Source: Kitasatospora aureofaciens
GTDB taxonomy: Bacteria; Actinomycetota; Actinomycetes; Streptomycetales; Streptomycetaceae
Direction: 5' to 3'
Length of the DNA stretch: 34,440 nt
Assembly (NCBI RefSeq): GCF_019192735.1
Contig: NZ_JAHTKP010000074.1
Span: forward strand, 1 to 34,440
Shown piece by piece: positions 15,427-23,268 of the stretch. A model generated the notes under the pieces. That model was not told the origin of the DNA. It did not search any database and saw only the letters and a program-made list of their open reading frames with translations. Each line of letters opens with the position of its first letter. Within the stretch, counting starts at the first letter, position 1. A program made the translations under genes and the position numbers.

Positions 15427-15434
15427 CGCATGCC

Positions 15435-15459
15435 CGTACCGGGCAACCGCCCCGGTACG
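15435..15459 (+). promoter_or_regulatory. Hairpin CGTACCGGG / CCCGGTACG in the HAD-DUF3040 spacer
   Basis: Perfect 9-bp arms and a 7-nt loop, 8 bp after the HAD-like stop and 20 bp before the next gene's ribosome site. It may act as a processing site or partial terminator that sets expression of the rest of the operon. Confidence 0.45.
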
Positions 15460-15492
15460 AGCACGTCACCGGAAGTGTCGGAGGTGACCGAG

Positions 15493-15894
15493 ATGGACGG
15501 ACCCGCGTTGAGCGGACGGGAACGGCGGCTCCTTGAGGAGATCGAGTCCGATCTGCGCCAGGACACCCGCCTCGACCGGAAACTGAGCACCATGGGTGCC
15601 AAACGGCCGGGCCGGGTCGGGGCCGCGCTGCGCGGCGCGGCCCGCCGGGTGCCGGCCGGGGTGCTGCTCACCGCGCTCGTGATGACGGCGATCTGCCTGA
15701 GCGTCGGCGTGCGGACCCCGACCGTCGCCGTGCTCACCGCCCTCGGGGTGGTGTGGGCGGCCTCCGTGACCGTCGCCGTCGCCGCGACGCTGCTGCTGCG
15801 CCGCCGCGCCGCCGCCCGGCACAGCGACCCGCTCGACCGCCCCGACCGCCCCGAGGGGCGCGAGCGCAGGCCCTGGGACCAACCGGAGGTGTGA
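15493..15894 (+). CDS. DUF3040-like membrane protein
   Basis: 133 residues from ATG 15493, chosen for GGAGGTGA at 15480-15487; an ATG at 15430 has no ribosome site. The start ALSGRERRLLEEIESDLRQD is the DUF3040 signature (LSe.ErrlLeeiE..L..d). Two hydrophobic helices follow: VPAGVLLTALVMTAICLSVG (~55-75) and a second around AVLTALGVVWAASVTVAVAA (~80-105). A charged tail follows. DUF3040 proteins are small actinobacterial membrane proteins of unknown role. Its stop overlaps the next start (TGATG), so the pair is translationally coupled. Confidence 0.8.
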   Translation: MDGPALSGRERRLLEEIESDLRQDTRLDRKLSTMGAKRPGRVGAALRGAARRVPAGVLLTALVMTAICLSVGVRTPTVAVLTALGVVWAASVTVAVAATLLLRRRAAARHSDPLDRPDRPEGRERRPWDQPEV

Positions 15895-16193
15895 TGAGCA
15901 CCGATCTGTGGGAGTACCGCCCGGGCCCCCACCACGCTGCCGAACTCAGCCTGGCCGGCTACGAGGTGGAGGCCACCGACGGGCCGCTCGGCCGGGTCGA
16001 GCAGGACACCGGCGACCACCTGCTGGTCGACGCCGAGCTGTGGGTGCCGGGCTCCCGCGTGCTCGTCCCGGTCGGCCTGGTCGCCCGGATCGACCACCTG
16101 GAACTGACCGTCCACCTCGACTGCCCCCGCGCCCGGGTCCGCTCCGCGCCGCCGCCCGCGGCCGTCGAGCTGGGTGCCCACCGCACGCGGTGA
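15894..16193 (+). CDS. PRC-barrel-type domain protein
   Basis: 99 residues from ATG 15894, sharing one base with the previous stop and preceded by GGAGGTG. SLAGYEVEATDGPLGRVEQD, DHLLVDAELWVPGSRVLVPV and GLVARIDHLELTVHLDCPRA follow the PRC-barrel pattern (G..V...dG.iG.v......d...V..g.....v.iP...v..id). Similar short PRC-barrel proteins in Streptomyces are often linked to stress or sporulation loci. PRC barrels bind RNA-processing, photosynthetic or other partners; no partner can be named here. It is cytoplasmic. Confidence 0.75.
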   Translation: MSTDLWEYRPGPHHAAELSLAGYEVEATDGPLGRVEQDTGDHLLVDAELWVPGSRVLVPVGLVARIDHLELTVHLDCPRARVRSAPPPAAVELGAHRTR

Positions 16194-16205
16194 GCCGGGT
16201 GTGCC

Positions 16206-16787
16206 ATGGGCTGGCCCGCCACCACCCTCACCGGCCGCACGGTCGCCTTCCTGGTCGCGCCGTACGGCGCCGAGCAGGTGGAACTCACCTCGCCCTGGCA
16301 GGCCGTGGCCGAGGCCGGGGGCACCTCGCGGCTGCTCTCCACCGCGCCCGGCCGCGTCCAGGCCGTCCGGCACCGGGCGCCCGGTGACACCTTCGCGGTG
16401 GACGGGCTCGTCGCCGACGCGGACCCCGCGTCCTACGACGGGCTCGTCCTCCCCGGCGGTGTCGCCAGTCCCGACCACCTGCGGCAGGACCGGGCCGCCG
16501 TCGCCTTCGTCCACGCCTTCTGTGCCTCGGGCCGCCCGGTCGCGGCGATCTGCCACGGCCCGTGGATCCTCGTCGAGGCCGACGCCGTCCGCGGCCGCAC
16601 CCTCACCTCCTGGCCCAGCCTGCGCACCGACCTCGTCAACGCCGGGGCCCACTGGGTCGACGCGGAGGTCCACGTCTGCCACGACGGCCCCGGCCCGCTG
16701 ATCACCAGCCGCAAGCCGGCCGACCTCCCGGTCTTCAACGACACCCTGGTCACCGAGTTCGCCCACGCGGCGAAGCGGCGGAAGTAA
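16206..16787 (+). CDS. DJ-1/PfpI-family protein (type 1 glutamine amidotransferase-like)
   Basis: 193 residues. Features are TVAFLVAPYGAEQVELTSPW (with the conserved acidic residue Glu23 or Glu26 of the PfpI site), YDGLVLPGGVASPDHLR and the nucleophile elbow AAICHGPWILV (Cys116-His117), then TLTSWPSLRTDLVNAGAHWV and ITSRKPADLPVF. This is the YhbO/PfpI/GSP18 group, described as stress proteins with peptidase, chaperone or deglycase activity; which applies is not settled for the family. It lies 12 bp after the PRC-barrel gene and probably closes the operon. The ribosome site is weak, consistent with translational coupling. Confidence 0.85.
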   Translation: MGWPATTLTGRTVAFLVAPYGAEQVELTSPWQAVAEAGGTSRLLSTAPGRVQAVRHRAPGDTFAVDGLVADADPASYDGLVLPGGVASPDHLRQDRAAVAFVHAFCASGRPVAAICHGPWILVEADAVRGRTLTSWPSLRTDLVNAGAHWVDAEVHVCHDGPGPLITSRKPADLPVFNDTLVTEFAHAAKRRK

Positions 16788-16812
16788 GCGCTCTGGGAGC
16801 CTGCCTCGGCCG

Positions 16813-18978
16813 TCAGGAGCTCGTGAGGATGACGAGTTGCTGCGTCGCCCGGGTCATCGCGACATAGCGGTCGACCGCTCCTTCGACCCCCTCGCCGAAC
16901 GCCTCAGGATCGACGAGGACGACCAGGTCGAACTCGAGTCCCTTCGACAGCTCCGGAGTCAGCGACCGGACGCGGGAGGTCTCCCGGAACGGGCCGGCCT
17001 CGGTGTCACCAGCGCCGATGACGCAGGCGATCCCGTCGGCGTGCGCGGCGAGCCAGGTGTCGAGGATCGAGTCCAGGTCCGCAACGGAACCGTGGACGAC
17101 GGGCACGCCGCTGCTGCGGATGGAGGTCGGCACGTTGGCGTCCGGGAGCGCGGCGCGGATGACCGGCTCGGCCTCCGCCATGACCTCTTCCGGCGTCCGG
17201 TAGTTGACGCTCAGCGAGGCCACGTCGATCCGGTCGAGCCCGACGCGTTCGAGCCGTTCCTGCCACGACTCGGTGAACCCGTGCCTGGCCTGGGCACGGT
17301 CCCCGACGATCGTGAAGCTCCGGGACGGGCAGCGGAGCAGCAGCATCTGCCACTCGGCGTCGGTGAGTTCCTGGGCCTCGTCCACGACGATGTGCGCGAA
17401 CGGGCCGGCGAGCCGGTCCGGGTCGGCGCCGGGCAGGGCGGTCTCGTCGATCAGGCTGTCCTGCAGGTCCCGTCCGCGCAGCATCGTCACCGCGCCCTCG
17501 CCGTCGTCATCGGCCGCCAGGATGTCGTCGATGACGTCGGCCATGCGCGCGCGTTCGGCGGCGACGGCGGCGTCGTGCCGGCGCTTCCGTCGTGCCGCCT
17601 CGGGGTCGCCGAGCCGCTGCCGTGCGGCGTCCAGGAGGGGCAGGTCGGACACCGTCCAGGCCTGGGCGTCCTTGCGCTTCAGCTTCCGGACGTCCTCGGG
17701 GGCCAGCCAGGGAGCGCACATCCGCAGGTAGGCGGGGACCGACCAGAGGTCTCCGACGAGGTCGGCCGCTTCGAGCAGCGGCCACGCGCGGTTGAGGGTG
17801 GTGACCAGCTCCCGGTCGGCCTGCAGCGACCTCCGGAACAGGTCAGGCGGGACGTCGTCGCCGTCGTGCTTGTCCATCAGGATCGTGACCAGCTCGTCCC
17901 AGATCTGCTCGCGCGCTTCGTTGTGCGGAGTGCCAGGGTCCGGTGCTTCGAACGCCTCGGCCCAGTCGTCGGCGCTCAGCCAGAGGTCGGACCAGTGGGT
18001 CGTGACCGTCATTCCCTCGGTGGGCGGCTCCTCGTAGAGCCGGACGGCCTTCTCGATCGCCTTCACCATGTCCGCGGACGACTTCAGGCGCGCCACGTCC
18101 GGGTCGGTCTCGATCGCCGCTCCGGCTCCCTCGGCGACGAGGTCCCGCACGGTGCAGGTCTGTATGCCCTCCTCCCCGAGGCTGGGGAGGACGTCGGAGA
18201 CGTAGGCCAGGTAGGGCTGGTGCGGACCGACGAACAGCACGCCGCCCCGACGGTGACCGAGGCGGGGGTCGGAGTAGAGGAGGTAGGCGGAGCGGTGCAG
18301 GGCGACGACGGTCTTCCCCGTCCCCGGACCGCCGTCGACGACGAGCGCGCCGCGGGAGCCCGCCCGGATGATGGCGTCCTGGTCGGACTGGATGGTGGCG
18401 AGCACGTCCCGCATCCGGGACGACCGGTTGCTGCCCAGGCTGGCGATGAAGGCGGACTGGTCGTCGAGCGCGGCGTGCCCTTCGAGCCCGGCGGCGGTGA
18501 ACACCTCGTCCCAGTAGTCGCCGATCCGGCCGCGGGTCCAGCGGTACCTGCGGCGGCTCGCCAGGCCCATCGGGCTGGCGTGGGTCGCGGCGAAGAACGG
18601 CTCGGCCGCGGGGGAGCGCCAGTCGAGCAGCAGCCGGCGGCCCTCGCTGTCGGTGAGGCCGAGTCGTCCGATGTACACGGGCTCGGGGTCGTCCGCGCCG
18701 ACGACGTGTCCGAGGCACAGGTCCAGCCCGAAGCGGCGCAGGGCGCGCAGACGACCGGTCAGCCGGTGGATCTCGATGTCCCGGTCCATCGCGTCCCGGC
18801 CGAGGCCGCCGGGCGCCTTGCGCAAGGCGTCGAGGCGGTCGGACAGTTCGGCGATCGTCTGTTCCAGGCTCTCCGCGATGGCCGCGAAGTGCTGCTCGTC
18901 GCCGGCGATCAGCGCCGGGTCGGCCTTGGCGGAGAGGCGGTCGGGAAGGTCGAACGCGCTGGTGGCGAGGGGGTTCAA
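16813..18978 (-). CDS. helR: HelR, RNA polymerase-recycling motor ATPase (rifamycin tolerance)
   Basis: 721 residues from TTG 18978, the only usable in-frame start (GGAG about 9 nt upstream; an in-frame TAG precedes it). It has an N-terminal coiled coil (~25-85) that in HelD-type proteins inserts into RNA polymerase, then UvrD-like helicase motifs: Walker A GGPGTGKT (216-223), VLFVGPH, Walker B VVDEAQELTD (531-540), FTIVGDRAQARHG, SVNYRTPEEV, LTPELSKGLEFDLVVLVDP and YVAMTRATQQLVIL. HelR proteins of Streptomyces dislodge rifamycin-bound RNA polymerase and confer tolerance. The assignment to HelR rather than general HelD rests on overall likeness and on a rifamycin-associated element upstream. 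It is monocistronic, and converges with the PfpI operon 25 bp away. Confidence 0.85.
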   Translation of the reverse strand: MNPLATSAFDLPDRLSAKADPALIAGDEQHFAAIAESLEQTIAELSDRLDALRKAPGGLGRDAMDRDIEIHRLTGRLRALRRFGLDLCLGHVVGADDPEPVYIGRLGLTDSEGRRLLLDWRSPAAEPFFAATHASPMGLASRRRYRWTRGRIGDYWDEVFTAAGLEGHAALDDQSAFIASLGSNRSSRMRDVLATIQSDQDAIIRAGSRGALVVDGGPGTGKTVVALHRSAYLLYSDPRLGHRRGGVLFVGPHQPYLAYVSDVLPSLGEEGIQTCTVRDLVAEGAGAAIETDPDVARLKSSADMVKAIEKAVRLYEEPPTEGMTVTTHWSDLWLSADDWAEAFEAPDPGTPHNEAREQIWDELVTILMDKHDGDDVPPDLFRRSLQADRELVTTLNRAWPLLEAADLVGDLWSVPAYLRMCAPWLAPEDVRKLKRKDAQAWTVSDLPLLDAARQRLGDPEAARRKRRHDAAVAAERARMADVIDDILAADDDGEGAVTMLRGRDLQDSLIDETALPGADPDRLAGPFAHIVVDEAQELTDAEWQMLLLRCPSRSFTIVGDRAQARHGFTESWQERLERVGLDRIDVASLSVNYRTPEEVMAEAEPVIRAALPDANVPTSIRSSGVPVVHGSVADLDSILDTWLAAHADGIACVIGAGDTEAGPFRETSRVRSLTPELSKGLEFDLVVLVDPEAFGEGVEGAVDRYVAMTRATQQLVILTSS

Positions 18979-19044
18979 ATCAACAGCTCCGATCCTGGGC
19001 CGCGCGCAGGTGCCGGCCTAGGCCAGCGATTCTGCGGCACGACA

Positions 19045-19064
19045 GGGGCCTTGCCGCAAGCCCC
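19045..19064 (-). promoter_or_regulatory. Rifamycin-associated element (RAE) upstream of helR
   Basis: On the minus strand this reads GGGGCTTGCGGCAAGGCCCC, an imperfect palindrome that agrees with the RAE motif as I remember it from rifamycin-inducible genes (arr, rox, rgt, rph, helR). It lies 67 bp upstream of the helR start. TTGCGG within it could be a -35 box, with CAGAAT about 19 bp further as -10, so the element may overlap the promoter. No other gene lies in the interval 18979-19274. Confidence 0.75.
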
Positions 19065-19274
19065 CCGGTGCGCTATATGTTGAGAGTGGCGAGAGGTGAG
19101 TACTCCGCCCGAGCGGCAGGTGTTGTCCATCCCGAGGCCGCCAATTCCCCCACGTGAAGCTCGTCAGAGCCATCTTCCCGTGCGCGCGGTGAGCCGGCGT
19201 GGCCCCAAGCAAGGTGGCCGGCGTTGTGGTGCACTCCGGCATTCAACGGTCCGTAGGGAAACGGGCGTTGACCG

Positions 19275-21059
19275 TCAGTCGCCCCGGAGGCGGACGAAGG
19301 TGGCGGTGGGCGGGCGGCCTGTGAGGGTGAGTTCGGCGCGGAGCGGGGTGGTGAGGGGGTGGATCGTGCCGTGCGTGGGGTCGTGGGCGGGTGGGGCGAG
19401 GCAGGGGTGGGCGGCTTCGGCGATCTGGCGGGCCTGGACGGGGGTGAGCTGCGGGGTGGTCAGGAGGACGCGGCCGTCGTCGAGTTCGACGATGAGGGCG
19501 TGCGGGCGGGCCGCGGGGCCGGTCATCGCGCGGACGAGGGCGTCGACGGTGTCGCTGCGCCGGTACTTGACCCAGACCCGCCCGGCGCCGTGCGCCCGGT
19601 AGGCGGAGCCGGCGGCCTTGCAGACCAGGCCCTCGACGCCGGTGGCGGCGAGGCGTTCCATCCAGTCGAGGGCCTCCGCCCGGTCGGTGGTGGCCATGAC
19701 GGGCTGGATCGGCGGCGGGACGCCGGCGAGGGCGGCGAGGAGGAGCCGGCGGCGGTCGGTGAGCGGCAGGCGGCGGACGTCGCGGCCGGGGAGGGCGAGC
19801 ACGTCGAAGGCGATCAGGCCGAGGGCGACGTCGTCGCCCGCCCGGGTCTGCCGGGTGCGCAGGAGCTCCCCGAAGGCGAACCGGCCGGCCTGCCAGGCGA
19901 CGAGTTCGGCGTCGAGCACCAGCCCCTCGGGCAGCCGGGCGACGGCGGCGGCGATCGGCGGGAACTCGGGCGCGAGGTCCCGTCCCGTGCGGGACTGCAG
20001 GTACGCCGGGCGGTCGCCGCGGGCGAAGGCGACGCAGCGGAACCCGTCCAGCTTGAGCTCGTACTGCACGCCCCCGCCGCCGAGCCCGTCCGCCGGCGGG
20101 ACCGCGGTGACGGAGGCCGGCCGCATGACCTCGACGGGCGGCTGCAGCACCTGGCGGGCGCGCTCGGGCTGCGGGCCGGCGGGAAGGGGGCGGGCCTGTT
20201 CGGGGTCGAGGAGCGGGGCGAGGAGGTCGCCGTGCGCGGTGAGCCGGTCGGGGACGTCGGTGAGGGTGAAGACGAGGTCGTCCTCGGTGTCGGCCTCGGC
20301 GAGTTCGTCCCAGGTGAGCGGGGTGGAGACGGTGGGCAGCGGGCGGGCGCGCAGGGTGTAGGGGGCGGCGGTGGTCTTCCTGGCGTTGTTCTGGGACCAG
20401 TCGACGAGGACCCGGCCGGAGCGGCGGGCCTTGGCCATGGTGTGGACGACGAGGCCGGGGTGGTCGGCCTCCAGGGCGGCGGCCAGCGCCTTCGCGTAGG
20501 CGGAGACCCGGGTGCTCGGGGTGGGTTCGAGCGGGACGAGCAGGTGGAGGCCCTTGGAGCCGGAGGTCTTGACCCAGGCGGCGAGCCCGTCGGCGGCGAG
20601 GCGTTCGCGCAGCAGGACGGCGACCGTCCGGCAGGTGAGGACGGTGGCGCCCTCGCCGGGGTCGAGGTCGAGGACGAGCCGGTCGGCGAGCCCGGGGGCG
20701 GCGGCGTGCCACTGCGGGACGTGCAGTTCGAGGCAGCCGAGGTTGGCGGCCCAGAGCAGCGCGGCGCCGTCGTCGAGGACGACCTGTTGCAGGTCCCCGC
20801 TGCTGCTGGGCACCTCGACCGTGCGGACCCAGCGGGGGGTGCCGGCGGGCGGGTTCTTGGCGATGAACACCTCGGCCTCGACGCCGTCCGGGCAGCGCAG
20901 GAAGGAGACCGGGCGGTCGCGCAGGTGGGGGAGGAGGGCGGTGTGCACGGCCGCGTAGTAGCTGAGGACCTCGCCCTTCAGCGTGCCGGTCCGCGGATAG
21001 TAGACCTTGTCGAGGTGGGAGAGCGTGAGGGTGCGCCCGTCCACCACCATCTGCGGCAT
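19275..21059 (-). CDS. ligD: LigD-type protein: primase-polymerase domain plus ATP-dependent DNA ligase domain
   Basis: 594 residues from ATG 21059 with GGAGGCGGT upstream. Residues ~1-290 are the LigD polymerase (archaeo-eukaryotic primase) domain: LTLSHLDKVYYP, VLDLDPGEGA (metal-binding Asp131 and Asp133) and WVKTSGSKGLHLLVPL. Residues ~305-590 are the ligase: VQYELKLDGFRC with the adenylated Lys336, LDAELVAW, GLIAFDVLAL, EGLVCKAAGSAY and VWVKYRR. The order Pol then Lig matches actinobacterial LigD, but the phosphoesterase module present in mycobacterial LigD is missing. These proteins act with Ku in non-homologous end joining; no ku gene is in the window, though Streptomyces often carry several unlinked copies of each. 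It is a single gene. Confidence 0.9.
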   Translation of the reverse strand: MPQMVVDGRTLTLSHLDKVYYPRTGTLKGEVLSYYAAVHTALLPHLRDRPVSFLRCPDGVEAEVFIAKNPPAGTPRWVRTVEVPSSSGDLQQVVLDDGAALLWAANLGCLELHVPQWHAAAPGLADRLVLDLDPGEGATVLTCRTVAVLLRERLAADGLAAWVKTSGSKGLHLLVPLEPTPSTRVSAYAKALAAALEADHPGLVVHTMAKARRSGRVLVDWSQNNARKTTAAPYTLRARPLPTVSTPLTWDELAEADTEDDLVFTLTDVPDRLTAHGDLLAPLLDPEQARPLPAGPQPERARQVLQPPVEVMRPASVTAVPPADGLGGGGVQYELKLDGFRCVAFARGDRPAYLQSRTGRDLAPEFPPIAAAVARLPEGLVLDAELVAWQAGRFAFGELLRTRQTRAGDDVALGLIAFDVLALPGRDVRRLPLTDRRRLLLAALAGVPPPIQPVMATTDRAEALDWMERLAATGVEGLVCKAAGSAYRAHGAGRVWVKYRRSDTVDALVRAMTGPAARPHALIVELDDGRVLLTTPQLTPVQARQIAEAAHPCLAPPAHDPTHGTIHPLTTPLRAELTLTGRPPTATFVRLRGD

Positions 21060-21234
21060 GGACCGCCTCCGAAGCCCCTTGGGTGGTCCCCGCTGTCAGT
21101 CTGCCCGGGTGGCGCGGTGGGCGCGAACAGGGCTCCTGCTCGGCATTCCCCGCGCCCTGACCTGCTGGGACGCGGCCTCAGCCGGACGCGGCGGGGGCGA
21201 TGAGCGCGTGGGCTTCGGCGACGGCATCGGGGGC

Positions 21235-21666
21235 TCACCCCTCCGGGGCAGCCGAGGGCCGCGGCGCGCCCGGGTAGGTGCCGAAGTACCAGCGGTTGCC
21301 CTCGGGGTCGGCGGCGGCGAAGTCACGCGAGCCGTAGTCGGTCTCGGTCAGGCCGGTGGTGATCCGGGCCCCGGCGGCGACGGCGCGGTCGTGCACGCCG
21401 TCCGGGTCCGCCGTCACGACGTACGCGCTGAACGTGCCCGGGCGGCCCGGCCAGGCCTCGTCGCCCTCGGGCGCCTCCCGCACGGAGCCGAGCATCACGC
21501 CGCCGCCCTCCGGCCAGGCCAGCTCGGCATGGGCGACGAGCTCGCCCTCGCCGTACGTCACGACCTCCTCGAAGCCGAAGGCCTCGACCAGGAAGCGGAT
21601 CAGGGCGCGGGCGTCGGTGGCGCGCAGGGTGGGCCACACCTGCGGGGCGGGCGAGTTGGTGTCCAT
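21235..21666 (-). CDS. VOC (glyoxalase/bleomycin-resistance fold) family protein
   Basis: 143 residues from ATG 21666 with AGGAGG 5 nt upstream. One VOC module pair is visible: PTLRATDARALIRFLVEAFGF at the start, AHAELAWPEGGGVMLG, YVVTADPDGVHDRAVAAGAR and DFAAADPEGNRWYFGTYPG. This pattern is common in the 'glyoxalase-like, extradiol-like' proteins of uncertain substrate. It follows an AraC-type regulator by 40 bp on the same strand, and that pairing recurs in actinobacteria, so it is probably the regulator's target. Confidence 0.85.
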   Translation of the reverse strand: MDTNSPAPQVWPTLRATDARALIRFLVEAFGFEEVVTYGEGELVAHAELAWPEGGGVMLGSVREAPEGDEAWPGRPGTFSAYVVTADPDGVHDRAVAAGARITTGLTETDYGSRDFAAADPEGNRWYFGTYPGAPRPSAAPEG

Positions 21667-21706
21667 GGCTTCCTCCTGGAACGGGAGTGGTGGCGGCCGG
21701 CCGCCG

Positions 21707-22606
21707 TCACGCCTCCCACTCTGCGGCCGGAGCGCCCGCCCCGCCTTGGACGTTTCGGAACCGCGACTCCTCCGGCCCCTCCGCCGCCAGCCACGCGCTC
21801 GGCGCCGACCCGGCGAGCGCGCGGAACTCGCGCGCCAGATGCGCTTGGTCGAAGTACCCGCAGCGGGCCGCCAGCTCCGCCAGCCGGGGCGGCCGCGCGG
21901 AGGCGGTCAGCAGATGCCGCGCCCGGTCGAAGCGGATCACCCGGGCGGCGGCCTTGGGCGTCAGCCCGGTCTCCCGGCGGAAACGCTCCTGCAGGTGCCG
22001 CGCGCTCCACCCGGTCTCCCGGGCCAGCGCCGCCACCGGCAACCTGCCGCCGCTGCGCCGCAGCGCCTGCCAGGCCCGGCCGACCTCCGGCGGCACCTGC
22101 CCGGACGGCCGGGCGGCCCGCAGCAGCGCCCCGTCCAGCAGGGCGAACCGCTCGGACCAGTCCGCGGCGGCCTGGAGCTGCTCCCGGAGCCGCGGGACGA
22201 GCCGCCCGAGGACCTCCTCCGCCGGGACGTCGATCCCGGCCAGCTCCACGGCGGGCAGCCCGAACAGCGCCCGGGTGGCGAGCGGGTGCACGGCGATCTG
22301 CACGCCCGACTGCCGCCCGTCGTGGGTGATCAGGGCCGGCGCGGTGTGCAGGCCGCCGAGCAGCGTGGCGTACGTGCCGGGCGGCTGCGCCGGGTCGGGG
22401 TGGCCGGCGATCTCCAGCGGCTCGTCCAGGGTGAGGATGAAGGTCAGGTAGGGGGACGGCAGACCGCGGTGCACGGCGGGCGCGATGCCGCGCTGGCGGT
22501 ACCCGGAGTACCAGGCCACGTACGGGCGCAGCTCCGGCGCGGGCCGGGCGCGGACGGCCTCGTCGACCACGCCCTCTCCGACCGCCTCGGTGGCTTTCGT
22601 CGTCAC
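21707..22606 (-). CDS. AraC-family transcriptional regulator (linked to VOC gene)
   Basis: 299 residues from GTG 22606. The N-terminal part (ELRPYVAWYSGYRQRG, PYLTFILTLDEPLEI, GGLHTAPALITHDGRQSGVQ) is the cupin-like sensing domain of this subgroup. The C-terminal ~100 residues hold two HTH motifs (LPVAALARETGWSARHLQER and LAELAARCGYFDQAHLAREF, then RALAGSAPSAWL). The upstream DNA has GATACT ending 6 nt before the GTG, so the transcript may be leaderless. It is probably co-transcribed with the VOC gene and regulates it; the inducer is unknown. Confidence 0.87.
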   Translation of the reverse strand: MTTKATEAVGEGVVDEAVRARPAPELRPYVAWYSGYRQRGIAPAVHRGLPSPYLTFILTLDEPLEIAGHPDPAQPPGTYATLLGGLHTAPALITHDGRQSGVQIAVHPLATRALFGLPAVELAGIDVPAEEVLGRLVPRLREQLQAAADWSERFALLDGALLRAARPSGQVPPEVGRAWQALRRSGGRLPVAALARETGWSARHLQERFRRETGLTPKAAARVIRFDRARHLLTASARPPRLAELAARCGYFDQAHLAREFRALAGSAPSAWLAAEGPEESRFRNVQGGAGAPAAEWEA

Positions 22607-22652
22607 CTTCCCAGTATCGGCGGCCGGGGTCGCGGGCAGGCGGGATGTTGCC

Positions 22653-22679
22653 TATGGTGATCGCATGGTCACGCCATGA
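22653..22679 (+). promoter_or_regulatory. Likely promoter -10 and four-codon leader frame before the CBS gene
   Basis: TATGGT (22653-22658) is followed 6 nt later by ATG GTC ACG CCA TGA (22665-22679), a four-codon frame starting about where transcription should begin. The CBS gene proper starts 61 bp further on with its own ribosome site, so this tiny frame could tune translation or be chance. Confidence 0.35.
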
Positions 22680-22740
22680 GGTGGCGTGGCCGACAGCTCG
22701 GGGGGAACGACCGGGGGGAACCACTGACGAAGGAGTCCCC

Positions 22741-23175
22741 GTGACCACTGCCCGAGAGATCATGCACACCGGCGCCCAGTGCATCGGCGCGCACCAGACG
22801 CTCGCCGAGGCCGCGAAGATGATGGCCAAGAAGAACGTCGGCGCGCTCCCGATCTGCGGCGACGACCAGAAGCTGAAGGGCATCATCACCGACCGCGACA
22901 TCGTCGTGCGCTGTCTGGCCGAGGGCAAGGACCCGGCCACGATGACGGCCATCGAGCTGTCCGGCCACCTGCACTGCGTGCGCGCCGACGACGACATGGA
23001 CACGGTGCTGCGGAAGATGGAGCAGCACCAGATCCGGCGCATCCCGGTGATCGACGGCGAGCGGCTGGTCGGCATGATCAGCGAGGCCGACCTGGCGATG
23101 GGCCGCCGCGACGGCCGCCGCCTGACGGATCAGCAGATCATCGAGTTCATGGACAGCGTCTACATGAAGGCCTGA
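22741..23175 (+). CDS. Two-CBS-domain protein (hypoxic-response Hrp1-like)
   Basis: 144 residues from GTG 22741 with GAAGGAG 6 nt upstream. It consists of a single CBS pair: residues ~5-60 (AREIMHTGAQCIGAHQTLAE, MMAKKNVGALPICGDDQKLK, GIITDRDIVVR) and ~75-130 (CVRADDDMDTVLRKMEQHQI, RRIPVIDGERLVGMISEADL). CBS pairs bind adenine nucleotides or SAM; stand-alone forms such as mycobacterial Hrp1 belong to the hypoxia or dormancy response. The universal stress gene at 27.4 kb often belongs to the same regulon in other actinobacteria, but I found no shared DosR-type site. Its stop region is tandemly repeated (GGCCTGAC at 23169 and 23183). Confidence 0.87.
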   Translation: MTTAREIMHTGAQCIGAHQTLAEAAKMMAKKNVGALPICGDDQKLKGIITDRDIVVRCLAEGKDPATMTAIELSGHLHCVRADDDMDTVLRKMEQHQIRRIPVIDGERLVGMISEADLAMGRRDGRRLTDQQIIEFMDSVYMKA

Positions 23176-23204
23176 CCATGACGGCCTGACGGGCCGACGA
23201 CGAG

Positions 23205-23245
23205 CGGCGGGCCCCGGTGCCGAACGACGGCACGCGGGCCCGCCG
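23205..23245 (+). terminator. Long hairpin after the CBS gene
   Basis: CGGCGGGCCC(c)gGTGCCG pairs with CGGCACg(c)GGGCCCGCCG around an AACGA loop. It starts 30 bp after the stop. Confidence 0.75.
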
Positions 23246-23268
23246 TTGCCGTGCCACGCCGTGCTGGT

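Noticed and set aside
19018..19242. 74-codon minus-strand frame upstream of helR
   Set aside because: It runs across the RAE and promoter region, lacks a ribosome site and shows no domain.
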